A DNA stretch of 64,000 nucleotides from Anaspis maculata (GCA_949128115.1 OX421962.1:43981745-44045744); one strand, 5' to 3'. Counted from the stretch's first letter, positions 33,401 through 45,109 are shown. Translations and numbers: made by a program. Notes: generated by a model not told the origin, from the letters alone.

Positions 33401-36400
33401 TCCGGGTCTTGGTTAAACCCAATTATTTACAATTCTTTGTGCCGCAGCAACGTTTCGAACACCAAACAGCAAATATTGAAGTTGATTGTGCAACTTTTTC
33501 TTTTGACTGTGACTCTTTCGTTGACTCTTTCTTGACGTTCACAACCTGGTACTGTTCTTGGCTTGCTTATTCACTCGATTTGAGCCGATGGACTGCGGTG
33601 AGTTGAATTTATATTTCCTTCCGCGGTGGCAGATTTTTTGAGCACTTTTTCAACTGAGCAGTAGTTGACTATATTTACTCAGGCATTAACCAACGGCTAT
33701 AAAATCGTACCTTGTCATTTTATACTCACAGGTCAGGGGTGGCGGAAGCTACTTTTTTTTTTCAGCACTCACACCAATGATAAATTTCAGTGTCAATATA
33801 AGTGGGCCTTTCTTCTAAAATTTCAACGCAAGTGTACCCTAGTAGTCCGGTGGACTAACGCCAAATATTGCCCAAACTATGCATTTTATGACTACGGAAC
33901 AATTTTTTGCAGGCATGTTCAGGAACCCTTCCTCTATCATTTGAGAAGTGCTGCCAAGCAATTTTTCAATGTGGGGGGCCAGAGGGGGCCCTTTTTTGAC
34001 AACTTGAATCGTTTTTTGTCGATAAAATCCGTGATAAAAAGGCTATAAAAAAAACTTCAACGGATTATTGAAGAGCAACTCAAAATGTCACTTATGTGTG
34101 ATAAGACTTATTACAGGGTGAACAGGTTCCGAGAAAGATGACTTTCTGTCAACATGCAATATGATGAAGAAAAAATTGCGCCAAAGACCTTGAGTTTCGT
34201 CATTGAAAGATGCCGATTGGCATATTTGTTGATCATACGCACCTGAACTGGCTGAGAACCGTACCTAACTGCGGCATTGGTGCCGGAGCTATATACAGGG
34301 TGGAAGAGAAAAATATTTTCATTATTATTTATTTCAAAAACCAAGATAGATAAAGTGATCGAAGTTCAGGAATTGATGCTTCATTCAATGCGTGTGAAGA
34401 CACAACAAACCGTTTTGAAATATCTTGAAGCGTTCCTGAAATATTTTGAAAAAACTGAAGAATATCATAAAAATTTTACTTTCTACTTTGATTTCGTATT
34501 TTCCATTATATAGAAGTGTATACTTCAATTTAACAACAAATTAGGGTGAAAACTAAACAGCCACATCACTCACCGCATCAATCATGTATGCGTCAATGCG
34601 TCATATACAGGGTGTAAGAAAAAATGGTTGTTTTCTTTGCTGTAATAGAAAAATCAAGACATAGAAAGTGAAAAATTTGGGAGATAAGAAGTTTCCGAGG
34701 AAACAAACCAAGCCAAGACACCTGATAAGGTAAATTACTGACGTGAATGTGTAATCCACGCGTTTTTTTTCTTGTTTTTTTTATATACAGCAAAAAAAAA
34801 CAACCATTTTTTCTTACACCCTGTATACAACGCATACATGATTGATGCCGGTGATGGTGCTGTTTAGTTTCAACCATAATTTATTGTATATTTGTGTATA
34901 TTTTGAAATTTGTTGCATAACTTGAGGATATACATCTGTATAATGGAAAATACGTAATAAAAGTAGAAAGAAAAATTTTGATGATATTCTTCAGTTTTTT
35001 TAAAATATTTCAGGAACGCTTCAAGATATTTCAAAACGGTTTGTTGTGTCTTCACATGCATTGAATGAAACATCAATTCCTTAATTTTGTCCACTTTATC
35101 TATCTTGGTTTTTGAAATAAATGAAAACAAAAATATTTTCCTCTTCCACCCTGTATATAGCCCCGGCACTGTTGACGCTGTTGGGTGCCGTTCTCAACCA
35201 GTTCAAGTGGATATGATCAACAAATACGCCAATCGGCATTTTCCAAAGACGAAGATGAAGGTCTTTGGCACAATATTTTCTTTATTATATTGCATGTTGA
35301 CGGAAAGTCATTTTTTTCGGAACCTGTTCACCCTGTAATAGTTTCTATCACACATAAGTGACCTTTCAAGTTGCTTTTTAATAATCCGTTGGAATTTTCT
35401 ATTTAGCATTCTTATTACGGATTTTATCGACAAAAAACGATTTAAGTTGTCAAAAAAGGGCCCCCCTGACCCCCCCCATTGAAAAATTGCTTGGCAGCAC
35501 TTCTCAAATGATAGATGATGGCTTTCTGAACATGCCTGCAAAAAATTGTTCCTTAGTCATAAAATGCATAGTTATAACCCTAGTCCACCGGACTATAGTA
35601 AAATATTTTATTGGAGCGCAGTGTCTCTTCGAAGGGTGCTCCTTGCTCCTCACAGTTTCTTTGTTTTTCTTGCCAAAATATGTTTATATTTCTGTCACGT
35701 ATTTTTATTGGAAGAGGGGGTTTTATAGTAATTTAATTTCAAGACTCTATCTAGACTATTGAAAAATTTCCATCAAGAGTTAGAGTCTTGTCTTGAAATT
35801 TTGAAATGATCTTCTATTTCAAGACAAGACAAGAGTAGGGCAACTCTTGTCTTGTCTTGTCTAGACGGCAACACTACATAGGAGTTTGCTGAATTTAATC
35901 CCCAAATATCACAAGCTGTAAAACTTTGTTTCCATAGCACAAATCCAGATCCACTATGCGGGAATCGAACCCAGGAAATTCACCCACGCATTTCACTCGA
36001 CTAGCGGGCTTTATTGTTTTAATTATTTCTGTGGAATACCCAGGGTGCAAAAAAGTCGTGATTTAAATAAAAAAATTTCTGGTTTTCGTTATTTAAATCA
36101 GATTTTTTTGATTTGGGTCAAATTTTTTCGGTTTCGAATTGTTTGCTAATTTAAAAAATCTGTGATGATTGAGGCTAGAATACGGTACAAATATCGATAC
36201 TCTTCCGGTGTCCAGATCCTCTGCTTCTTTCATACATAAATATTTGAACTTCTCTTTTCGAGAGAAGCCGAGACTCTGGGAGCTCATAACAAGCGTAATT
36301 CAATGCCAATCGTAACCAATACTGTATTGAACAATATGCAATAATTTGCAATAGGTACTTGTCAAAACGACAGATGTCCTCACGTCTTGAGGATGGTTCG

Positions 36401-39400
36401 TCGTTCGTCGGGGGTGGGGTAGGCTGATTCTGGTGGTATATACGGGATTTTATATTTGCTCAGCGCTCAGAAAACATGTCGGGACGAAGAGGAGATGAAG
36501 TTTGGCGCTTTGGCGGTATTTCGTGAAGAAAACTGTACCGGTATTCAAATACAATAAAATGATTTGAATCAAATGATTTAAATAAAAAAAATCAGTTGAT
36601 TTAAATCACGATTTAAATCAACTTGATTTAAATCACGATTGAAATCAACTTGATGTAAATCTTCTCACCCTGGGAATACCGGACCAAATGTGGAACACCT
36701 GTTTGTTCTCTTTCGCAGAGAATGCAGTTGTCCACATTCGGATATAGGGGTATTCCATATTACCGACCCATCTTTTAGGCTAGGTGGAATTCAAGATTTT
36801 TATATTTGTTCTTTTTTTAGAAATATTTACTTCATTCATATTTGCTTGTCTTTATCCATATACCCTAACACTAAAATCACAGACATTGCATATTTACTCC
36901 TTTTTTACCCATTTGAAACAAAACGGTATCCGAAATCGGTTACTTCACTCTACTTGTCTGAATGATCTCGCACGGTTGCGAATCCTGTATAAACCATACT
37001 GAGGAGTCTCTAGAAGGACGAAACATGGAGAATGTTGATCAGATGATATCATTCTTCGTATGGACAGACTTCAAAATAGTTTTAGTTAGAAATTTGGAGA
37101 TGAAGAAACCCCACTGTTCCCTCTAAAAGGCACCTGATGGTTTACCACTGGTAGCCCACCGTTTCCCCAAATCGACAGAAATATGTTATTGAATCTCGAA
37201 AGCATATGTTGGTTTCATGAAAGAAATCAATGAAATTAAGTATAATATATCGACTATTCTGGAAATGGCGACCACTATGCTTTTTGATAATGCGTCGCGA
37301 CGTCTTCCGTCGGAACACGTGGTACTTCCTCCATATTTGGAAAGTGAGTAATAATGAACAGCCGTACCAAGTTTCATGTATTTATCACAAAAAAAACCAG
37401 TTCTTACAGAGTTCAGTAGATGACCACTTGATTTCATCTTTATCTCTTATTACTACCAATTATCTTTGTCAAATCACTGTGCAACCCATTTTTCACGACA
37501 AAATCGACATCAGCGAATAAAAATCAGTCAAAAATGACTACTCGCTTGCCTTTGTAGGCCTTCATTGGACCATACTAGACCTGAAGCTTCAAATTCTGAA
37601 GAAATCCCCCCCCTCCGTTCCTACGGGACAAATTTGGTGGTGTTCCGGGTCAAAATGCTTGAATATGATCAATGGTTCAATGATCATCTTTGCTGAAAAT
37701 AATCCAAATCGTTAGAAGTGCAGAACCTGGACGATTTTAGGCCCGTACCGCTACGACTAATGGCTTTTCCGCATCATCCCTTTTCCCGGTGCACCACCGC
37801 ACAATAGTAGATGCCCCACTACTAAGGAACGCATGCTAAACTCCATCTGGCCTGGTGCGGATTTGAGCCCGGGACTTCCACCGTTGAAAGCGGGGCCGAG
37901 CTCACCGTTCTACCGACCGGGTTCATTCAACGTTCTCTACCCTTAAGCAAGTACGTGTTCACGTGCATAACTGGAACAGTAGGTTGTAGCGTCTTCCAAG
38001 AGGGATTTTTTTATTCGTTAGATTTTTTTTTCACAAAAGCAGCTATGTTCGATCCAGAAGAGCAGGCTGGGCAAAATAGTTCGAAAAATGTATTTAAATA
38101 CGAAATACAAAATACACAACCCAAGTTAGTCGAAATGCAAAATACAAACTAGTTCTTGGAATGTCTTCAAAATACAAAATACAAAATACGTAAAACCAAG
38201 AAATTCCAAAATACATACGTATTTCAACAATTTTGTTGAAAAACCGAGAAATGCAAGTATTTATTGAAATACTTTCATTTCCAGGTCTTTTCAACAAAAT
38301 GTCAACGGAAACACTTCATTGATTTAGTCGCAACCGAGGTCGCAACAATAAGTAAATTATTTTGAACTATAAAAAAAAAAACAAACATAAAGTGAAGAAA
38401 ACTTCATATCCAAACCTATTCATAACTCCATCTATCAATTCTTCAAAATCGCAAATGTTGCTTCCTTTGACGACAACCAGCTTTTCCAAAATATTGTCCG
38501 ACATCCGACATGGAACCTCTCGTGGCTGACAGGATGCACCCACCAGTAAAACCAGTGTCGTCTTTAGGCATGGGCCCGAAGGGCCTATGCCCAGGGCCCC
38601 GGCTTTTTTGGGGGCTCCCAAGGCCTTCTTAAATTTCTAAAAGTGAAGATTATTTTTGTAAAAAATGTTGTTCTCGTATCCTGTTTACGACGTTTATTTG
38701 ATTATATCACTTTCTGAGCTGATAGTGCGCCTCCTCTTACCTCCCAAGAGTCCACGACGCTCCATCCCACTGAACTAAGCAAGAAAAGACCGGTTTTCTG
38801 TCGAACATTTTGAAAAAGCGCGAAATTTTTATGAAAAAAAGTTTGTTAAATAGTAACCTGCGGCGGTGGTGCTCGCCTCACTCGTGTGCTTTTTTTCACA
38901 AACCTTTATAAGGGGGCCCCTCACTGCCTTGTGCCCGGGGCTCCATTTGTTCAAAAGACGGCACTGAGTAAAACGTAGACGTAAAAGAAGTAATCGAACT
39001 TATTATTGATCCCACGCAAGAAATTGCAATGGGGTAAAGTATAGTATTGTTACGAGCGGCAATTCCGTGCATTCTAGACTCTTCGGCGATTCTTTCTAGA
39101 TTCTTCCATCCATTATGTCGCGGTGTAGATACAAATGCGGAGCTCTGGACATTTCCAGAAGTATACGCGATGGCTTGGCATTGGGAACTTCAACGCTCGA
39201 TAAAGAAACATCTGCTCATTTTGGCGGAGGCGCCTGTTCTAGAGCACGGCAGAATTATACGGGTAATGTGCATGATTGTTTGGGAGTCGTATGGAAACCG
39301 TATGCCGGGTCACTATGGAAACTGCTGAAGAATGCATGGAACATTCAAGATGAATTAGTCGGACCTATATACGGCGGCATCAATCGACAGCGAGCGGATA

Positions 39401-42053
39401 AGAAGCGATAGTCCCAGTTTCTGTCGTCGTGTCGTTCAAATTATTCAACTACAGTTGGTGTCGCCAGATTTTACAAATGAGTGGGGGACTGTCGCCGGCG
39501 ACATACGAAGTTCTGTAAAGCCGCCCTTAGTCGACATGCAGCGATCAACGATTTACTTCGACGTGCTTTGAAGTCGGCAGGAGTACCATCACTTCTAGAA
39601 CCTCCCGGAGTACGCTAGGGATGACGTACGCTCCGTGGAAGAATGAACAACGACTAAACTGCTGGACAACGAAGTTGTCGGTATCGGAAAAATGGTCCGA
39701 CTTTGAAGACCGATAACTTCCGATTGCCGCATGCGATTTCCGTTTTGTTTATTGTGTTGATTAGCCTAATGCTTCCGTAACCCATCCTATAATAGTGGAT
39801 GCTAAGAAACTTTATGTAAAATTTCTACAGGGTGATACGTAAAATGCTGCAAAGTTGTACCAACTTCATCGTACCCCCATTTGTCGAAATTTTTTTTTTT
39901 GGTTTTGGAATTATCTGGATTGGAAGTCTAACATCGAAGATATAAATTTTTATTTTGAATGTTACAGATTGGCCTCGAGATTAAGTCACTTCTGATGAAT
40001 GGATGTTGTCATCGAGCAAGATTGTTCGTACAACAGTCCAGAACAATTTAACTTTCAACACAACCCGAATATTTGGTGTGGGGCTGAGCAGGGGAGGGGG
40101 GCACTTTTTCAAGTGGTTGTCCCTGCCTGTTTTTCGTACGTTGGATTTCGTCAGAATTTCATCAGAATTTTAGATATGGAACATGTTCTATTTGCAGATT
40201 CTGCCTAAACTTTCAATCCAGGAAATTCCAAAACCATTTCGAGAAAAGACACCATATTTCATAATTCTTGTATTAGAATCATGGACCTGTATTAGAATAC
40301 ATAAAAAAATTCTTTGACAAATGGGGGACGATGAAGTCGTTGCGATTTTGCACCATTTTACGTATCACCCTGTAGAAAATTTACATGAAGTTTCTCAACG
40401 TTCACTGTTATAGGATAGGTTACGGAAACATTAAGCTAGTTAACGCAACAAACAAAATGGAAACAGCAATCGGCAATCGAGAGATATTGACCTCCAAAGT
40501 CGGACCATTTTTTCGATACCGACAACTTCGTTGTCCAGCAGTTTAGTCTGGGATGCCACTTGTTGTGGTACGATGTGTCAAAGCAATATTGCCGTCTCAT
40601 CGAAGGAAGGCGGAAAGATGGCAACTACTGGACTACTGCTGAATTGAGAAAGATTGAAAAATATTCAGATCTAACGGATCGTTCTGTAATTTGCTCTTTT
40701 GGCGTTGAAACGTTAGGTTCCTGGGGTCCTTCCGCAAAAGCTTTTGCTTCGGGAATTGCACGAAATTTTTTTGAAAGGACCAAAGAACCTCGCTCGACGG
40801 AATTTTGAAAACAAAATATCAGTTTTGAAATTGAAAGAGGAAATGTTGCCTCAATTTCAGCTAGTTACTCTGTTCCATCTCAAAAATCATCAAATGAAGT
40901 TTTCTCTCGAGTGTTTTACTATCCTCACATTAAAAAAGAATAAAAACAATAATGGGGCTTGTGGGGGTAGGAGTGAGTTCTTGACAGGTATAATTTGTCT
41001 GGTAGCATCCACGGTGAAGTTCCAAGCAATTTGGTTGTGATAGCTTCTTGTTTCGACAAGAAACATCCAAATTCAACGTGTTGCAATTTTAGATTATTGA
41101 AAAATTGATTTCTCAAAAAATTGTGAACTTTTTTCTTAATTTTCCATAGATGTCTCAATGTCATTAGTGTGGTGTTTTTTTTTTGAAAAAGAATGTCATT
41201 ATTTTTTTTTCAGAAAAAAATATAAAATGGAGGGTGCTACTTGAAAAAAAATAGGGTTGCTAGGGGGTGAAACAAGTTTGTCCGCTTCGTTCTTACTTGT
41301 GCCTACCGATGTCCTCCGCGTTACTAATTAACAATGTGAAATTTGAAATCTGTATCTTGAGAATTGCGCAAATAATCGCAGCTGTAAGTTTTCGCGCGGA
41401 TACCCGGTATATTTCATTGTTATCTTCCGAAAAATGAAAGCAAATATTGCTCAAGTGATACTTGAGGCAGAGAAGGGTCCACCGCGTCGTCAAGTTATAC
41501 TTGATAAGAACTTTTACGTCTATGAAACGCGTTTCTGGTCGAAGTTATACTCAAGTATCAAGGTGGACCTCAAGCAGCGACTATGAATATGGGCATTAGA
41601 GCCAGCCATCCAAGAATGGCCTGAAGAATACATCTAAAAAATGGAAGGAGCGGCGAATCCCCCGACCTGAGCTCCGTAGATTTCTCCAACTACCTGTAAA
41701 ATTACACTTTGCTTTGATATATGTCACCATATTCAATTTGAAGTCTTAACAATCATTATTTTTCTGATTCTCTCTTTTGTTGATAGCCATGTGATGAGTG
41801 CGGTGACTATGATTTCATATGTGACTTGTTCTGCTGCGGAGATGATAGTGATGAAAATACGGAAAACCCAGTAACAACTGCACCGAAACCTACAGTTCTA
41901 CCAGGTCTCCCTCCAACGATTCGTCCAGCTTCACTAGCACTTGTATCAGCAGGAATGCCAGGAAGTATGATGCCAGCCATGATGCCAGCCATGATGCCAG
42001 CCATGATGCCAGCCATGATGCCAGCAATGATGCCAGCTATGACGATGAGATAG
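30491..42053 (+). CDS. candidate small secreted Cys-rich protein with MPAM repeats, two exons, 113 aa
   Basis: Exon 1 is 30491-30565: ATG plus 25 codons that form a classical signal peptide ([15 protein letters not shown]), likely cleaved after T-S-A before W-P-I-F-N-L. It is followed by donor TTG|GTGAGT. Exon 2 is 41787-42053, after a pyrimidine-rich acceptor ending TTGATAG, in the same phase 0. It gives [12 protein letters not shown] then C-C-G-D-D-S-D-E (Cys at 27, 30, 37, 41 and 42), a Pro/Thr-rich linker, and five to six M-M-P-A repeats before the stop. No family is recognised. It could be a secreted salivary, cuticle or venom-like peptide, but nothing shows which. The 11.2-kb intron is filled with transposons, and other exons in it cannot be excluded. 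The two-exon model is inference; each exon alone is well formed. Confidence 0.55.
32252..35876. mobile_element. hAT-like element, 3.6 kb, TSD CATAGGAG
   Basis: Ends TAGTGTTGCTGTCAAGAG and the inverted GACGGCAACACTA, with the exact 8-bp duplication CATAGGAG at 32244-32251 and 35877-35884. Subterminal regions on both sides are full of CAAGAC/GTCTTG words, the usual place for transposase binding. At 3.6 kb it is long enough for a transposase, but none is recognisable. Half of its length is a later foldback insertion at 33843-35595. Confidence 0.9.
33843..35595. mobile_element. foldback inside the hAT element, 1.75 kb, TSD TAG
   Basis: Termini TAGTCCGGTGGACTA and TAGTCCACCGGACTA, each flanked outside by TAG. 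Arms run inward over about 500 bp: GGCATGTTCAGGAACCC, GCTGCCAAGCAATTTTTCAA and GACAAAAAACGATTTAA-type words recur inverted. Within the arms are paired TA-flanked CAGGGTGGAAGAG and CAGGGTGTAAGAAAAA words (34297/35155 and 34606/34828). Centre near 34720. Non-coding. Confidence 0.87.
35940..36015 (-). repeat. tRNA-like sequence, possible SINE head
   Basis: On the minus strand GGGTTCGATTCCCGC forms a perfect RNA polymerase III B box, preceded by about 35 nt with a weak A-box-like GCTAGTCGAGTG. It does not fold as a full tRNA (no acceptor stem). A tRNA-derived SINE head is the simplest reading. Confidence 0.45.
36041..36672. mobile_element. hAT-like non-autonomous element, 632 bp, TSD GGAATACC
   Basis: Ends CAGGGTGCAAAAAAG and CTTCTCACCCTG, with the exact duplication GGAATACC at 36033-36040 and 36673-36680. 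The inner ends hold repeated GATTTAAATCA words on both sides, a style known from many insect hAT MITEs. No transposase. Confidence 0.9.
37858..37922 (-). repeat. tRNA-derived SINE head
   Basis: Minus strand reads CCCGGTCGGTAGAACGGTGA, an A-box-like start, and about 40 nt later GGGCTCAAATCC, a B-box variant. The spacing fits a tRNA. It lies just outside the right end of the 6.5-kb foldback. No tail can be delimited. Confidence 0.5.
38030..38300. repeat. AT-rich ATACAAAATAC-type repeat, possible hAT MITE
   Basis: Many copies of AAAATACAAAATAC and its complement, opening with GCTGGGCAAAATAG. Similar GGGCAAA...TATTTAAATAC ends are known for short hAT elements, but no duplication can be fixed here. 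Confidence 0.45.
38553..38966. mobile_element. hAT-like non-autonomous element, 414 bp, TSD AGTAAAAC
   Basis: Ends CAGTGTCGTCTTTAGG and TTCAAAAGACGGCACTG, with the exact duplication AGTAAAAC at 38545-38552 and 38967-38974. G/C-rich inner ends (GGGCCCCGG, GTGCCCGGGGC). Non-coding. Confidence 0.92.
39045..39345 (+). repeat. dispersed repeat, possible LTR fragment (copy 2)
   Basis: Direct match to 15252-15540, starting TATTGTTACGAGCGGCAATT. About 100 bp further (39440-39500) follows GTTGGTGTCGCCAGATTTTA, which could be the leader of an LTR element. No coding region follows. The 23.8-kb distance and the different flanks argue against the two copies being the LTRs of one element. Confidence 0.5.
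39653..40548. repeat. foldback element, about 0.9 kb
   Basis: ACTAAACTGCTGGACAACGA and GTTGTCGGTATCG at the left pair with CGATACCGACAAC and TTCGTTGTCCAGCAGTTT at the right. The arms (to about 39960 and from about 40220) also contain TACAGGGTGATACGTAAAAT and its inverse. Related to the foldback at 11567-12372 through the CTACAGGGTGAT word. Non-coding. Confidence 0.85.
40549..41786. other. last part of the secreted-protein intron
   Basis: No gene or clear repeat. The frame at 40560-40808 has no family resemblance or splice context. The run before 41787 is rich in T and C and serves as the acceptor tract. Confidence 0.4.
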
Positions 42054-42072
42054 TAGTTGTTAGAAACCATTA

Positions 42073-42210
42073 CTGCGGGTTCCACCAAAAGCGTTATGAG
42101 CGAGTTAACTTTAACTTGCGTTAGTTGGCCAATAGCATGGCCAGTTGCTTAGCAACTACCTAACTCAGAGTAAAGTCAACTCGCTCATAAACTTTTAGTG
42201 GAACTCGCAG
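42073..42210. mobile_element. MITE, 138 bp, 20 bp behind a stop codon
   Basis: Ends CTGCGGGTTCCACCAAAAG and CTTTTAGTGGAACTCGCAG, nearly those of the MITE at 8314-8458; the interior GGCCAATAGCATGGCCAG also resembles its GGCCATCCTATTGGC. It starts 19 bp after the stop of the secreted-protein gene, so it most likely lies in the 3' untranslated region, where the transcript could form a hairpin. Confidence 0.83.
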
Positions 42211-43532
42211 AGAGATACAATTTTTTCTTCTTTTTTGTTGTTGTTGTATAGTTTGATGAAATTTGTAAGTAATAATATAATCGGAGACCTGGTCAAATAG
42301 TGGGGTGTGAAAGTGCTTTTAGCTCTGGCGGAGCCTGCCTAACTTACGAATATCTTTGATCACACTACATACATGATTAAGTATATGTTATTGATAATAT
42401 GTTATCTTTCCATTGCAGTCAGTATTACTTAGATTGAGATTGTACTACCTACCTTGGATTATTATTGACTTTACGCTTTATATGCACAGAAACCCGTCCT
42501 GGATAGACCTACACTTATGCCTTTGAATGGGTAACCTTAAATTAAGTTTGTAAGCTTTGTTTTAAAAAGTTTCATTGGAAACTAAATGTACCTGCCCACT
42601 AATGATTTCATAAGTAAAGATTGTGGTATCTTCCCTTATTTCTTTGTGAAATCCCCATCTGGTTTCTCCTCTGGGTACAATAATTATTTATTAGTATTGT
42701 TGTTTTCTTTTGGCATGCTTTGTTTGCATTATTACATTCATTACCCAGTTTGTCGACCCTTTTATAGTTTAGGTGGGTAAGTATGTGGATGCTTCTAGTT
42801 CGGACGATGACGTGTTTATTAAACGGGTGCTTTGAACTTTCATAGTCGATTTTTTTGCATTACAGCCAATTAACTTTTGTTATTAGCAAAAAACATCAAG
42901 TATGTCGATGATAATGCAGTGAACAGAATTTTTCTGTATGGGAAATCACAAATAATTCGGCTTAAAAGAGTGTTGAACTCTAAGATCCTAATCTCACAGA
43001 TTAGAAAGGTTTGGTGAAGCTGAACAGAGACATTTCCTGTGCCCACGCACACGTCATGCACGGTAACTAGAATATTTCGGCACCGGCTAATTAAATTAGC
43101 GTTTAATTAAAACTCGCACTGGCCATTACTTAACATGGAAGCTTGTTCCATCGCCATGAGAACAGCCCGCCCGCGGATGAATACATTCGATTTCGTAAGT
43201 ATGTGTATGTACCATCGGCGTGCAAAAAACTCTAGTAGGTACAGTGAACAAGTCTGGGCGTTTTGCTTTTTGTAAATTTCATTGGTGTGGTGTCAGTCGA
43301 TCGTACTAAAACTTGACTAATTTTATTGACCCTTGTATGACTGATGAGATGAGCTTTTTCAGTCAAATATAAACAAAACCAGATTAAATCTGTCTAGAAT
43401 TGTCTGTGTACAAATACGATATTTTGAGTAAGTAGTTGAATAGACGATATTATTGTGTTGACTTATGAGCTAGGTATAGGTGTGTAATGATAGTTGGTTC
43501 ACACCTGCTCTAAAAGACAAGCCCGGCATTAT
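42211..43532. other. gene-free stretch
   Basis: Presumed 3' end of the secreted-protein gene, then intergenic sequence. No clear poly(A) signal can be fixed. The frames at 42586 and 42870 resemble nothing known. Confidence 0.35.
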
Positions 43533-45109
43533 AGACCGTGAGCTAGCGACCTTTGAGATCATGTCATTTCTGACCGCACCATACTTCTTGTGGTGATAGC
43601 CACCCACATGGTAGTTGCTGAAACGTCAGTCTGCCTTCCCAAAGCGAGTCGTCTTGGGGGCTGGCAGTTGTCAAAAGTCCCAACCAAAAAAACAATTTTG
43701 CACCGTTATTCCGATCGACTTGAAATTTGGTATACAGACAGGGTCTTGCTGTCAAATGAGCTGATTAGTTTTTGGCTGTCATCTATCAAGTAGAAGTGTC
43801 ATTATCAAAAAATGACAGAAGTTTTCTTTCACAAAACTTGACTTGCAATATGTTATTTGAAAGCTCTAAAAAAACTGTATTCAGGACAGTTGAAAGCACC
43901 TCTCCAACTCTCATTTGTCAGTAAATCAAAATATCAAAGCTCAAAAATTTGAACATTTTATTATTGAAAATCTATCCGATAGACTGAGATCGAACTCGGC
44001 ATAAAGCAACAAACTAAAATAATCTAATTAAATCTGCAGTTGAAGTTTTCCACCATTTCCCAACAAGACGTTACGAATTTTTAAATATCCTCTTGGCCGT
44101 TGCCACCCGAGAGGGCCGCTCAACCGGATTCTGACCAGGATGACACACGTTTAGTGTAGAAATCAACTCAGATGGTCTTTCCTGCTCGGGGATTGACTTT
44201 TTCCGACGGACTGATAACTGATATTCAGCTGAAATTTCAACTGATATCAAAAGTAGATTGGATTGAGTGTAATGTAGGCCTATTTTCAAACGCAACGTGG
44301 TTTTCCGGCGGCTATTTTTTCAAAAAGCAATTGCACATTCCGTAATTATTATTCGCCGGAAGACCGGAGACGCGTCGCAGTTGAAAATAGGCATACATGA
44401 CGCCCAATCCAATCTGCTTTTGATATTAGTTGAAATTTTTTGAAAAAAGTCAATCCCCGAGCAGGAAAGACCGTCTGAGTTGAGTTCTACACTAAACGTG
44501 TGTCGTCCTGGTCAGAATCCGGTTGAGCGGCCGTCTCGGGTGGCAACGGCCAAAAGAAAATTTGAAAATTCGTAACGCCTTGTTGGGAGATGATGGGAAA
44601 CTCCAACTGCAGATTTGATTAGATCATTTTGGTTTGCTGCTTTATGCCGGATTTGATGCCAGTCCATCGGATAGATTTTGAAGAAATGATTGTCAAAGTT
44701 TTAAACTTTGATATTTTTTATTAACTCACAAATGACAGTTAGAAGAGTACCTACTTCAAACTGTTCTGGATGCAGTTTTTTCAGGGATTTCGAATAACAT
44801 ATTGCAAGTCAAGTTTTGTGGAAGTGTCATTTTTTGATAATGACACTTCCACTTGACAGATGACAGCCAAAAACTAATCAGCTCATTTGACAGCAAGACC
44901 TTGTCTGTATACCAAATTTCAAGTCGATCGGATTAACGGTGCAAAATTGGGCTTTTTTGGGAAACTCTTGACAACTGGCAGCCCCCAAGATGACTCGCTT
45001 TGGGGAGGCAGACTGGCGTTCCAGCAACTACCATGTGGGTGGCTATCACCACAAGAAGTATGGTGCGGTCAGAAATGACATGATCTCAAAGGCCGCTAGC
45101 TCACGGTCT
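43533..45109. repeat. large near-perfect foldback, 1.58 kb
   Basis: Termini AGACCGTGAGCTAGCG and the inverted CGCTAGCTCACGGTCT. The two halves are reverse complements over about 750 bp each (for example CATGTCATTTCTGACCGCAC, GGTTCTTG-type words, CCACCCACATGGTAGTTGCTG in part) and meet near 44320 with a loop of about 60-90 bp. The mirrored frames at 43564-43755 (-) and 44887-45078 (+) encode nearly the same 63 residues only because the arms are copies. No sign of selection as a gene. Confidence 0.92.

Larger units (their letters stand above)
31273..37759. mobile_element. foldback element with nested insertions, 6.5 kb, possible TSD ATG
   Basis: Termini TAGTCGTAGCGGTAC (31273) and GTACCGCTACGACTA (ending 37759), each followed outside by ATG. 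Arms 31273-32000 and 37075-37759 are long imperfect reverse complements (for example TTTTGACCCGCAGCACCACC, AATAACATATTTCTGTCGAT, GGCGACCACTATG). The middle holds the hAT elements at 32252-35876 and 36041-36672. Without them it is about 2.2 kb. The frames in the arms are not genes. It lies in the intron of the secreted-protein gene. Confidence 0.83.

Noticed and set aside
15252..39345. One giant LTR retrotransposon with the two 290-bp repeats as its LTRs
   Set aside because: The repeats are direct, but 23.8 kb apart, with Gr-unrelated transposons, a gene exon and no gag or pol between them.
40560..40808. 82-codon open frame in the long intron
   Set aside because: No family resemblance and no splice sites that would join it in phase to the signal-peptide exon with confidence.
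43564..45078. Two nearly identical 63-residue proteins on opposite strands
   Set aside because: They are the two arms of one foldback; the likeness follows from the DNA copy and not from selection.
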